Shown here in pieces: positions 17,065 through 25,131 of a DNA stretch of 64,000 nt. Position 1 is the first letter of the stretch. Each line of letters begins with the position of its first letter. The notes under the pieces were generated by a model. That model was not told the origin of the DNA, did no database searches, and saw only the letters and a program-made list of their open reading frames with translations. The translations under genes were made by a program, and so were the position numbers. This DNA comes from Myxococcus guangdongensis (GTDB taxonomy: Bacteria; Myxococcota; Myxococcia; Myxococcales; Myxococcaceae), in assembly GCF_024198255.1 (NCBI RefSeq), contig NZ_JAJVKW010000010.1, positions 124,001 through 188,000 on the forward strand. Direction: 5' to 3'.

Positions 17065-17931
17065 ATGTCGAACTCCCGAGTCGTGGTCATCGACCACCAT
17101 GCTCCCGCGCTGCAATCCGCCTTCTGCGACTACGTGCCCCGGGTCTTCCGCACCGTGGACTTCAAGCGCTGGCGCGAGTGGGGCGAGTGGACCGACGACT
17201 ACCGCGCGTTCGGCGTCATCGAGGACGGGCGCGTGGTGGCGAACGCGTCGGTGATGCGCATGTGCCTGCGCGTGGAGGGGCGCGACGTCATCGGCTACCA
17301 ACTGGGCGCGGTGGGCTGTGTCCCCGAGCGCCGAGGACACGGCCTCGCGCGGGTGGCGATGGAGGCGGCGATGGAGGCCCTCGGCGACGCGCCCGTGATT
17401 CTGTTCGCGAACAAGACGGTGCTCGATTTCTATCCACGCTTCGGCTTCGCGCCGCGAGCGCAGTGCCTGTTCGGCGTGGACCACGAGGTGACGCCGTCGG
17501 CCGACCCCGCGCCGACGCTGGAGCTGGCCGACCCCGCCATCCGTCAGGGATTGCTGACGCTCGCGAGCACGGGCACGCCGGTGACGGAGCGCTTCGGCGC
17601 GCGGCTCCACGCGCGCATCGCGAGCTGGTACGCGGCGGCGAACTTCGCGCGCCCGCTGCGCCAGCTGCGCGAGGACGCGTGGGTCTTCGCGAGCGTGGAG
17701 GACGGCGTGCTCCACATCGACGACGTCTTCGCGACCGAGGTGTTCGACCTGCGCCCGTACCTGGGCCGACTGGTGACCGAGCCCGTGAAGCAGCTCCAGT
17801 TCGGCTTCACGCCGGAGCGCTGGTGGCCGGATGCGCGGGTGCTCGAGGAGGACGCGGAGGCGGACCTGTTCGTGCGCGGGCTGTCCTTGCCCACGGGGCC
17901 GGACCGCTTCCCAGTGATGGCGCGGACGTGA
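17065..17931 (+). CDS. GNAT family N-acetyltransferase
   Basis: The 288-residue protein has a GNAT domain in its N-terminal half: VIEDGRVVANASVMRM forms the central strands, then QLGAVGCVPERRGHGLA carries the acetyl-CoA-binding R-x-G-x-G/A motif, followed by FANKTVLDFYPRFGFAP. The C-terminal half (about residues 150-288) is a further domain with no clear motif, perhaps a degenerate second GNAT or sterol-carrier-like fold. ATG at 17065 starts the protein at a canonical strand; an in-frame ATG at 17038 would add nine residues and cannot be excluded. It converges on the AraC regulator. The substrate is unknown. Confidence 0.82.
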   Translation: MSNSRVVVIDHHAPALQSAFCDYVPRVFRTVDFKRWREWGEWTDDYRAFGVIEDGRVVANASVMRMCLRVEGRDVIGYQLGAVGCVPERRGHGLARVAMEAAMEALGDAPVILFANKTVLDFYPRFGFAPRAQCLFGVDHEVTPSADPAPTLELADPAIRQGLLTLASTGTPVTERFGARLHARIASWYAAANFARPLRQLREDAWVFASVEDGVLHIDDVFATEVFDLRPYLGRLVTEPVKQLQFGFTPERWWPDARVLEEDAEADLFVRGLSLPTGPDRFPVMART

Positions 17932-17934
17932 CGC

Positions 17935-18945
17935 TCACGAGCCCGAGCGCGCGCCGAAGCGGCTGGGCGGCTGTCCCGTCCACCGACGGAAGGCGCGGGT
18001 GAAGGTGCTCACGTCGGAGAAGCCGAGCAGGTACGCGATTTCGCTCACCGAGCGCCCGGGCTCGGAGAGATAGGACAGCGCCAGCGTGCGGCGGGTCTCC
18101 GCGAGCAGCTCGCGGAAGCCCGAGCCCGAGTCCACCAGCTTGCGCTGCAGGCTGCGCGAGCTCATGTGCAGCCGCTCCGCCACCTTCTCCTGCGACGGCT
18201 CGCCCTGGGGCATCAGCTCCAGCAGCATCGCGCGCACCCGCGTCACCAGGTCCTGCCCCGCGTGCCTCGCCAGGTGCCGGGTGATGAGCTCGTCGTTGAT
18301 GCGCGCCAGCTCCGGGTTCGCCCCCGGCAGCGTCACCTCGAACGGCGCCCGCTCGTACACCAGCACGTCCGCGTTGGCCCCGAAGGTCACCTTGCACCGG
18401 AACAGCTTCTCGTACGGCCTCAAGTCCGAGGGCGCCTGCCGGCGCAGCAGCACCTCGCGCGGGGACAGCTCCCGCGTGTAGACGACCCGGCAGAAGCGCA
18501 CGAGCAGGTACGCCACCGCGTCCGTCTCCTCCTCGCACAGGTGCGGCCCGTCGCCGCCGTCGAAGAGCAGCACCTGATAGCAGTCCCCATCCCGCGTGAA
18601 GGCCGGCCGCAGCGCGTCCGACACCAGCGCCACCGCGTGCACCAGCCGCTCGAAGGCCTCGCGCAGCGTGCTGGACGCGTTGAGCCGGTAGCCCACCGCG
18701 TGGAACGTCGTCGGGCTCACCTGCCGCGCCATCTCCAGCCCAATCGCCGGGTCCCCCGAGCTCTCCACCGCCAGCCGCCACAGCCGCGTCAGCCCCTCCT
18801 GCGGATAGCGCGCGTTGGCGTCACCCAGGAGCCCCGGATTCAACCCGGCCTTCACGAACAGCCCGTGGGAGTCCAGGCCACGCAGCTCCAGCGTGCGATG
18901 GAGCGCGAGGGCCCAGCTCGTCAACAGGGTCGCCGGAGAGCTCAT
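17935..18945 (-). CDS. AraC family transcriptional regulator with arabinose-binding-type sensor
   Basis: The 336-residue protein has an N-terminal ligand-binding domain of the Arabinose_bd type (GLNPGLLGDANARYP, GLEMARQVSPTTF) and a C-terminal AraC DNA-binding domain with two helix-turn-helix units; the second includes SVSEIAYLLGFSDVSTFTRA and FRRWTGQPPSRF. Such regulators (OruR/GbuR-like) control catabolic genes in response to small molecules. ATG at 18945 has GAAGG upstream; the in-frame upstream extension is not helical or conserved-looking. It is divergent from the dihaem cytochrome gene, a possible but unproven target. Confidence 0.88.
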   Translation of the reverse strand: MSSPATLLTSWALALHRTLELRGLDSHGLFVKAGLNPGLLGDANARYPQEGLTRLWRLAVESSGDPAIGLEMARQVSPTTFHAVGYRLNASSTLREAFERLVHAVALVSDALRPAFTRDGDCYQVLLFDGGDGPHLCEEETDAVAYLLVRFCRVVYTRELSPREVLLRRQAPSDLRPYEKLFRCKVTFGANADVLVYERAPFEVTLPGANPELARINDELITRHLARHAGQDLVTRVRAMLLELMPQGEPSQEKVAERLHMSSRSLQRKLVDSGSGFRELLAETRRTLALSYLSEPGRSVSEIAYLLGFSDVSTFTRAFRRWTGQPPSRFGARSGS

Positions 18946-19297
18946 GTTGTCGCCTTCGGCCAAGGGAATTGGCGCAATGGGGCAAGCGGTCCAGGGCCGC
19001 TCAGCGATACCTTGGCTTCCTCGGAATCCTGCCATGTCGGAGGTGAGGATGCTCAATCCCGCATCAGTGTGTCCTCTCGGTAACGCATTGCATCATGTCT
19101 GTCTGTAGACCGGTCCGAGCGTAGCCGTTCAAGGGCTCCACGCTTTTCCACCCCGCTCACATTCCTGCAGCCCATTGCCGTCGGCGTAGGTCCCCGCCGC
19201 GTGGGGCCGGCGTGTGCGTGGGGTCTCGCGGTTCGCGGCGTGGGATGGGCTCTCGCCGTGGTCGTCCCCCTGTCATCCCCAGAGGTCTGGCATCCCC
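18946..19297. other. Gene-free divergent promoter region
   Basis: This 352-bp stretch separates the AraC regulator (minus) from the dihaem cytochrome (plus). I see no convincing coding region, repeat or RNA gene. It should hold both promoters, but no clear -35/-10 pair can be asserted. Confidence 0.4.
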
Positions 19298-22099
19298 ATG
19301 ACTCCCACGAGACTCAGAGGTATCCAGAAGTCCTTGCTGGCGGCGGCGGCGCTGCTCGCCGTCATGTCGCCGGGCTTCACTCCCGCGCGCGCGGCGCCGC
19401 CGTCGTTCATCGCCTTCGAGAGCGGTCAGGTGCGCCCGCTGGCGTTGTCGCCGGACCGCACGCGGCTGTTCGCGGTGAACACGCCGGACAACAGCCTGTC
19501 CATCTTTACCGTGGGCGCCAATGGCCTGACGCTGCAATCGCGCGTGCAGGTGGGCCTGGAGCCCGTGGCTGTCGCCGCGCGCAACGACAATGAAGTCTGG
19601 GTGGTCAACCACCTGTCGGACAGCGTGAGCGTGGTGTCGCTCACGGGCACGCCGCGCGTGGTTCGCACGCTGCTGGTGGGGGACGAGCCGCGCGACATCG
19701 TCTTCGCGGGCACGGGGGGCCGGGCCTTCATCACCACGGCGCACCGAGGCCAGCACCGCACGCACGCGTCCATCGCGGCGGTGCCGGGCGCCGGAGACCC
19801 GAAGCTGACCACGCCGGGTGTGGGCCGCGCGGACGTCTGGGTGTTCGACCCGGCCAACCTGGGCGCCACGCTGGGCGGCACGCCCGTGCGCATCCTCAAC
19901 TTCTTCGGAGACACCCCGCGCGCGCTGACGGTGAGCCCGGACAAGCAGACGGTGTACGCGGCCGTGTTCAAGTCGGGCAACCAGACGACCTCCATCCTGG
20001 AGGAGACCGTCTGTGAGGGCTTCAATCCCTATCTGCCCTGTCTGGTGAACGGCTCCATCTATCCGGGTGGAAGCCCCGGCCCGGGCACCAACCACGAGGG
20101 CATCCGCGCGCCCGAGGTGGCGCTCATCGTGAAGTACAACAACCAGACGAGCCGGTGGCAGGACGAGCTGGGGCGCAACTGGAACAACGCGGTGCGCTTC
20201 CGGCTGCCGGACCAGGACGTCTTCGCGGTGGACGCGAACTCGCTGGGGCAGAAGGCGGCGTACTCGCAGGTGGGCACCACGCTGTTCAACATGGTGACCA
20301 ACCCGGTGACGGGCACGGTGTACGTGTCCAACACGGAGGCCTTCAACCACGTGCGCTTCGAGGGCCCCGGCAACTACGGCGGCACCACGGTGCAGGGCCA
20401 CCTGGCGGAGACGCGCATCACCGCCATCCTCGGCGGCAGCGTGCTGCCCCGTCACCTCAACAAGCACCTGGACTACACGAAGCTGGCCACGGACCCGGCC
20501 TTCGACCGGACGGCGAAGAACCACAGCCTGGCCACGCCGGTGGACATGGCGGTGAGCTCGGACGGGCGCACGCTGTACGTGGCCGCGTACAGCTCCAGCA
20601 AGGTGGGCGTGTTCGACACGCAGGCCTTGGAGGCGGACAGCTTCAACCCTCGGCTCAACAGCGCGGCCTACATCCCCATCAGCGGCGGCGGCCCCAGCGG
20701 CCTCATCCTGGACGAGGCGCGAGGTCGCCTCTACGTGCTGACCCGCTTCGACAACGCGGTGAAGGTCATCGACCTGGCCACGCGCGCGGAGCTGGGCAAG
20801 CAGGTGCTGCCCAACCCGGAGCCCGCCGCCGTGGTGCAGGGCCGCCCCATCCTCTACGACGCGGCGACGTTCTCGGCGAACGGCGAGGCGTCGTGCGCCA
20901 GCTGCCACATCTTCGGTGACATGGATGACCTGGCGTGGGACTTGGGCAACCCGGATGACGACGTGACGAAGAACCCGATTCCGGGGCGCCTGCTGGGCGC
21001 GGCGGAGTTGCTCAAGCCGCACATCAACGGCTCGGGCAACGTGGAGGACTTCCACCCGATGAAGGGCCCCATGACGACGCAGACGTTGCGCGGCATGGTG
21101 GTGTCGGGGCCGATGCACTGGCGTGGCGACCGCTCCACGGGCTTCTTCGGCACGTCGGGGACGGACCCCAACCTGTCGTTCATGAACTTCATCGTCGCGT
21201 TCGAGGGGCTCCTGGGCCGCTCCACCGCGCCCACGCAGACGGAGATGCAGCGCTTCACCGACTTCCAGCTGCAGGTGCAGCTGCCGCCCAACCCGGTGCG
21301 CAACCTGGACAACTCGCTGACGGCGGCGCAGCAGCGGGGGTTGGACTTCTACGCGGGCTCACGCCGCTCGGACGGCATCCCGTTCGGGGAGGGATTGGGC
21401 TTCACGTGTGAGGGGTGCCACCGGCTGAGCCCGGCGCAGGGCTTCTACGGCACGGATGGCATGGCGAGCTTCGAGAACATCCCGCAGATCGTGAAGATTC
21501 CGCACCTGCGCAACCTGTACCAGAAGGTCGGCATGTTCGGGAACCCGACGACGCCGTTCTTCCTGGCGCCGGACAGCGGCTGGCAGGGGGACCAGGTGCG
21601 CGGGTTCGGCTTCGTGCACGACGGCGCGGTGGACACGGTGGCGCGCTTCCTGTCGGCCATCGTGTTCATCCCGAGCCTCGGCGTGGGCTTCCCGCTGAAC
21701 AACCCGGATGCCACGCGGCGGGACGTGGAGCAGCTGTTGCTCGCGTTCGACACGGACCTGGCGCCCATCGTCGGGCAGCAGGTGACGCTGAGCAGCACGA
21801 ATGCGTCGGCGGTGGGGCCGCGCATCGATTTGTTGCTGCAGCGTGCGCGCACGCCGTTCGCCTCGAAGATTCTGGGCACGGGCGTGACGGAGTGTGACCT
21901 CATCGCGAAGGTGGCGTTGGGGGGGCGGGTGAAGGGGTTCCTCTTCAGCCCGTCGGGCAACGGCTTCATCCCGGATGACGGCACCACGGCGAGCGTGTCG
22001 GACGCGGCGCTGCGCAACTACGCGAAGACGGCGGGCCAGGAGGTGACCTACACCTGCGTGCCGCCGGGCTCGGGTCCGCGCATCGGCCTCAATCGCTGA
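19298..22099 (+). CDS. Secreted beta-propeller dihaem cytochrome c (MauG/CCP-like C-terminal part)
   Basis: The 933-residue protein has a signal peptide ending near residue 32 (SPGFTPARA). A YncE-like seven-bladed propeller follows with repeated DxxNNSLS- and VSxDGRTLYVA-type strands (about residues 35-500). The C-terminal part has two haem motifs, CASCH near residue 532 and CEGCH near residue 704, as in dihaem peroxidases and MauG-like enzymes. It should act in the periplasm in electron transfer or oxidation of a substrate or cofactor. ATG at 19298 is the start that gives a clean signal peptide. A terminator follows. Related lines of descent include methanobactin-type and surface-exposed oxidases; the exact reaction is unknown. 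Confidence 0.83.
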   Translation: MTPTRLRGIQKSLLAAAALLAVMSPGFTPARAAPPSFIAFESGQVRPLALSPDRTRLFAVNTPDNSLSIFTVGANGLTLQSRVQVGLEPVAVAARNDNEVWVVNHLSDSVSVVSLTGTPRVVRTLLVGDEPRDIVFAGTGGRAFITTAHRGQHRTHASIAAVPGAGDPKLTTPGVGRADVWVFDPANLGATLGGTPVRILNFFGDTPRALTVSPDKQTVYAAVFKSGNQTTSILEETVCEGFNPYLPCLVNGSIYPGGSPGPGTNHEGIRAPEVALIVKYNNQTSRWQDELGRNWNNAVRFRLPDQDVFAVDANSLGQKAAYSQVGTTLFNMVTNPVTGTVYVSNTEAFNHVRFEGPGNYGGTTVQGHLAETRITAILGGSVLPRHLNKHLDYTKLATDPAFDRTAKNHSLATPVDMAVSSDGRTLYVAAYSSSKVGVFDTQALEADSFNPRLNSAAYIPISGGGPSGLILDEARGRLYVLTRFDNAVKVIDLATRAELGKQVLPNPEPAAVVQGRPILYDAATFSANGEASCASCHIFGDMDDLAWDLGNPDDDVTKNPIPGRLLGAAELLKPHINGSGNVEDFHPMKGPMTTQTLRGMVVSGPMHWRGDRSTGFFGTSGTDPNLSFMNFIVAFEGLLGRSTAPTQTEMQRFTDFQLQVQLPPNPVRNLDNSLTAAQQRGLDFYAGSRRSDGIPFGEGLGFTCEGCHRLSPAQGFYGTDGMASFENIPQIVKIPHLRNLYQKVGMFGNPTTPFFLAPDSGWQGDQVRGFGFVHDGAVDTVARFLSAIVFIPSLGVGFPLNNPDATRRDVEQLLLAFDTDLAPIVGQQVTLSSTNASAVGPRIDLLLQRARTPFASKILGTGVTECDLIAKVALGGRVKGFLFSPSGNGFIPDDGTTASVSDAALRNYAKTAGQEVTYTCVPPGSGPRIGLNR

Positions 22100-22115
22100 A
22101 AAGTCGACACTTCGG

Positions 22116-22149
22116 ACGCCCGCGAGGAGCCACGTGCCCTCGCGGGCGT
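22116..22149 (+). terminator. Rho-independent terminator after the cytochrome gene
   Basis: A perfect 12-bp stem (ACGCCCGCGAGG / CCTCGCGGGCGT) with a 10-nt loop starts 16 bp after the cytochrome stop and is followed by a T-rich TCGTGTTTGTAT. Confidence 0.75.
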
Positions 22150-22308
22150 TCGTGTTTGTATCAGTCGGAGTTCATGTCTGCAGTCGGGGTGCACGGTGTT
22201 TCCGTGTCAGTGGTTGGATTGTCGTGGGGGTGCATCCCGAGCAGACAATGTTTCGCGAGACTCGGGTTGTCGTGGCTTTCGAGGTGGGTCGCGTGCAACC
22301 TGGGTCGC

Positions 22309-23859
22309 ATGCAAGCCAAGTGTATTCAGGTGGGGATGGGGTTGTTGTTGATGTGTGTGATGACGGCCTGTGGTTCATCGGAGTCGAAGGGTGGGCCGGG
22401 GCCGGTGGTCGACGACGACGCGGGTGTCTCCGAGGGGCCGGATGCGGGAACGCCGGATGCGGGGGCGCCGGACGCGGGGCCCGTGGACGCGGGCGCGGAT
22501 GGGGGCGTGGTGGAGGCGGGGCCGCCGTGTGAGAAGACGCACGGGGTCTGCGCGGGCGCGAAGCGCGCGAGGGTGGATGGCGCGTACGAGTCGGTGTGCA
22601 CGGCGCTCTCCTATGGCGCGGACTACGAGGGGGCGGAGACGCGGTGTGACGGGTTGGACAATGACTGTGATGGGGTGACGGACCCGTCGAGCACGTCTCG
22701 GGTGGCGGCGCTGGGCTTCTCGGTGCACGGTGGGTTGGTGTCGAGCCTCCGGACGGAGACGGGGGTGTGGGTGGCGGTGCTGGATTCGGCGAGCGAGGCG
22801 CGCATCCTGCGATTGGATTCGAACCTGGTGCTCCAGGGGAGCTCGGGGGTGCCGTATCCGTGGACGCGCACGGGAGGGGCGGCGGCGCTGCCGCGGAGCG
22901 CGAGGCTGGTGCGCACGCAGGAGGGGCCCGCGCTGTACTACGCGACGACGGAGGGGGCTTTGCCGCCGCTCCGGGCGTATCTGGTTCCGCTGGATGGGGA
23001 GGGTGCGCCGAGGACGGACGGTGGGGGCGCGCTGGTGGAGTATCCGGTGTTGGACCGGGAGCTCGACAGCTCGGCGTCGTTCGTGGCGGCGTCGCCGACG
23101 GGGGAGCGCGTGGTGGTGTTGTGGCGTGCGGGTTCCGAGCAGGCGCCGCCGCGGCAGGTGATGGGGAAGGTGACGGATGCGCGGGGGCAGGTGCTCGTGG
23201 CGCCGAAGGTGCTTTTCGAGAGCGCGTCGGGCGGGACGCCGTATCCAGCGAGTGTGCTGTGGCTGCGCAACGGCGAGGTGTTGGTGGCGATGGGGGAGGC
23301 GCAGTCGGGGGTGGCGCAGGAGGTGGTGCGGGTGCGCCGGCTCGACGAGTCGTTGGAGCAGGTGGGGGAGGAGCGGGTGTTCACGGCCTCGGAGTCACCG
23401 ATGCCGTTGTTGGTGGAGCGGGGCGAGGCGGCGGGAGCGCCGTTGGTGTCGCCGGTGTTGGTGCTGCGGGGGCGGGAGGCGCCGGACTTCCGCAATCGCA
23501 TTCAGGTGACGGGCAGCCTGTTCGAGGGAGGGATGCCTACGACCTGGACGGAGGAGCCCGAGGGGTTCGTGCCGTGGTACGGCGCGTACGGTGGCGACGG
23601 GGTGGTTCGGCTGTCCTGGTTGTCGAAGGTGTACGACCAGGAAGAGGGCGGCGCGGCGCGGTTCTGGGGGCGGCTGTGGGCGCAGGAGCCGGGCGTTGCG
23701 GCCGTGGAGCGGACGCCAGCGCTGGAGCCGATGCGGCTGACGGCGGAGGCGCAGTGGGTGTTGATGGAGAAGGTGGCGCCCCGGCGCATGGCGGCGATGT
23801 ACATGGTGTCCACGGACGAGGGGCTGTTCCTGGACGCGGTCCGCTACTGCACGCAGTGA
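22309..23859 (+). CDS. MopE-like metal-binding-motif lipoprotein, copy 1
   Basis: The 516-residue protein has a lipoprotein signal peptide (LLLMCVMTAC), an Asp/Ala/Gly repeat linker (DAGTPDAGAPDAG), then the compact block CEKTHGVCAGA...CTALSYGADYE and RCDGLDNDCDGVTD. The last is the MopE-type metal-binding motif, related to calcium- or copper-binding DxDxDG loops. The remaining 380 residues look like a beta-propeller and end in VLMEKVAPR...LDAVRYCT. It is the first of three tandem paralogues. ATG at 22309 gives the shortest sensible signal peptide; upstream in-frame Met codons exist. Expected on the cell surface or outer membrane; function unknown. Confidence 0.75.
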   Translation: MQAKCIQVGMGLLLMCVMTACGSSESKGGPGPVVDDDAGVSEGPDAGTPDAGAPDAGPVDAGADGGVVEAGPPCEKTHGVCAGAKRARVDGAYESVCTALSYGADYEGAETRCDGLDNDCDGVTDPSSTSRVAALGFSVHGGLVSSLRTETGVWVAVLDSASEARILRLDSNLVLQGSSGVPYPWTRTGGAAALPRSARLVRTQEGPALYYATTEGALPPLRAYLVPLDGEGAPRTDGGGALVEYPVLDRELDSSASFVAASPTGERVVVLWRAGSEQAPPRQVMGKVTDARGQVLVAPKVLFESASGGTPYPASVLWLRNGEVLVAMGEAQSGVAQEVVRVRRLDESLEQVGEERVFTASESPMPLLVERGEAAGAPLVSPVLVLRGREAPDFRNRIQVTGSLFEGGMPTTWTEEPEGFVPWYGAYGGDGVVRLSWLSKVYDQEEGGAARFWGRLWAQEPGVAAVERTPALEPMRLTAEAQWVLMEKVAPRRMAAMYMVSTDEGLFLDAVRYCTQ

Positions 23860-23877
23860 GGTCGTGAGGCGCGGGCC

Positions 23878-24336
23878 CTACTCGTTGAGCCAGTAGATGC
23901 GGTCTCCTCCCGTGAGTGCGCGCTCCAGGAACTCACGGAACGAGGAGGCAATCCGCCGACAGCGCTGTGGGTAGCTCTCGTGCCAGCCATCCAGGAGCGG
24001 GTAGCGCGAGGGCGCGGAATCGATGTCCACGAGGGCGTAGTCGCCGTCCTGGACATCGACGAGTGTCCACCAGCTGGGAGGGCCGGCCGAGTCCTCGTCC
24101 CTTCCGCGAATCGCGACGCGTGCACGGCGGATTTCCGCGAGGGACAGGATGCTGTAGCGCGCCTCGGGCAAGGGCTCGAAGAGTTCGGCGCCGTTGCTGT
24201 GCAGATAGAAGGCGCGCAGTTCGTCGTCGAGCTTCCATCCGACGCGTGCTTCGAAGTCGGCAATCGCCTCGCGGGTGGCTGGCGGGTGTGGGTGATGGGC
24301 TCGAGAGATTTCGGCGAGGAGTTCATCCAGCGTCAT
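23878..24336 (-). CDS. SMI1/KNR4 (SUKH) family protein, probable immunity protein
   Basis: The 152-residue protein shows the SUKH fold signature: an N-terminal helix (TLDELLAEIS), VGWKLDDELRAFYLHSNGAELF (the characteristic LPxELRxFYxxSNG pattern) and a DYALVDIDS strand near the end. SUKH proteins are widespread immunity proteins that neutralise nuclease toxins. Its ATG at 24336 follows the upstream toxin stop by 2 nt (TGA-CG-ATG), so the two are translated together. Cytoplasmic, no signal peptide. The assignment as the immunity partner of the adjacent toxin is inferred from coupling and family. Confidence 0.85.
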   Translation of the reverse strand: MTLDELLAEISRAHHPHPPATREAIADFEARVGWKLDDELRAFYLHSNGAELFEPLPEARYSILSLAEIRRARVAIRGRDEDSAGPPSWWTLVDVQDGDYALVDIDSAPSRYPLLDGWHESYPQRCRRIASSFREFLERALTGGDRIYWLNE

Positions 24337-24338
24337 CG

Positions 24339-24833
24339 TCAGTCCACGTAGGGTTTCACGGGGCCGATGGAGAGCCACCGCGGGTCTCTGGAGTAGCAGG
24401 CAGGGTACGCGTCATTGAGGAGCTTGTGCACGTCCTCTGGAACAGGCAGGACGTTGGACCTCGCGACGGGAGCGCCCCCGTGCAGCAGGTCGTGGATGTG
24501 GTGGCCGGGCCAGTTCCTGCCACCTGTCTGGGGCCATGCCCCGAACTCCTCAGCCCAACCGCGACGGAACGTCCTGCGCGCATTGTCCCAGAACCTGCGC
24601 AGCTCCTCCGCGCTGCTCACTTCAGGATAGCTGCAGCAGCAGTGCTTCACGGCGTAGCGAGTGCCTGCCTTGGCGGGGAGACCGAGGAATCGGCCCGTCC
24701 AGTCTCCCTTGATGTCGGCAAGCCAGATGCAGCCCAGTAGCGCATGCCCCTCCATGGCACAGCGGCTCTCGCACTGGGCCATGTACGTGGCGTTGCATTG
24801 CCACGGGCCGTAGTAGATGACCGTCTGCACCAT
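24339..24833 (-). CDS. SitA-like polymorphic toxin body with HNH/GHH-type nuclease domain
   Basis: This 164-codon frame begins at ATG 24833, preceded by GGAGGGAGGA, and encodes a cysteine-rich middle (CESRCAMEG, KHCCCSYPE) and a C-terminal domain with WPGHHIHDLLHGG and NVLPVPEDVHK. The HH pair, Asn and distal His fit a treble-clef HNH/GHH nuclease toxin. Cysteine richness suggests export, yet a good lipoprotein signal peptide lies in another frame just upstream (24984-24834). The intact gene is therefore probably a lipoprotein toxin like the SitA proteins passed between myxobacteria by TraA/TraB outer-membrane exchange. Either a frameshift has broken it or the assembly has an indel. The partner SUKH gene follows by 2 nt. 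Confidence 0.7.
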   Translation of the reverse strand: MVQTVIYYGPWQCNATYMAQCESRCAMEGHALLGCIWLADIKGDWTGRFLGLPAKAGTRYAVKHCCCSYPEVSSAEELRRFWDNARRTFRRGWAEEFGAWPQTGGRNWPGHHIHDLLHGGAPVARSNVLPVPEDVHKLLNDAYPACYSRDPRWLSIGPVKPYVD

Positions 24834-24984
24834 TCCTCCCTCCGGGGAGGGGAACGGACGGGCCCACCCATTTCGCTGTGGCCGGGCCACTACCGACGCC
24901 ACCCACGGTGGCGGAGCCGCAGGCTGTCGTGAGCAGCAGGGCGAGAATGCCTGCTGAGTTGATGGGGGCACGGTGGGAATTCAC
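24834..24984 (-). other. Out-of-frame lipoprotein signal peptide of the toxin gene
   Basis: From GTG at 24984 a frame reads as a classic lipoprotein leader, with hydrophobic ILALLLTTAC and lipobox Cys22, then GSATVGGVGSGP. It does not continue into the toxin frame, which is one register away. From 24984 to the toxin stop is 646 nt, so removing one nucleotide (or adding two) between about 24971 and 24834 would fuse leader and toxin into one protein of about 214 residues. Both frames are open across that interval, so the exact indel site cannot be fixed. Confidence 0.6.
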
Positions 24985-25131
24985 AGCACACCGAGATAGC
25001 GCCAGCGGGCTGACGGTACAAGACGATGGAGCTCGAACAGCCCGGTTGCGATTCCTCCAGGTGCGTGGGTTGGATGTCGTACCGCAGCGATGATTGGCTC
25101 GTGCACAGGATGCCGTGCGAGGCTTCGGGGA

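Noticed and set aside
18946-19297. Riboswitch or attenuator ahead of the dihaem cytochrome
   Set aside because: No conserved aptamer-like pairing or terminator/antiterminator pair could be found by eye.
22430-22510. CRISPR-like short repeats in the first MopE-like gene
   Set aside because: They are codons of the Asp-Ala-Gly linker (GCGGATGCGGG-type repeats) within a reading frame, without spacers.
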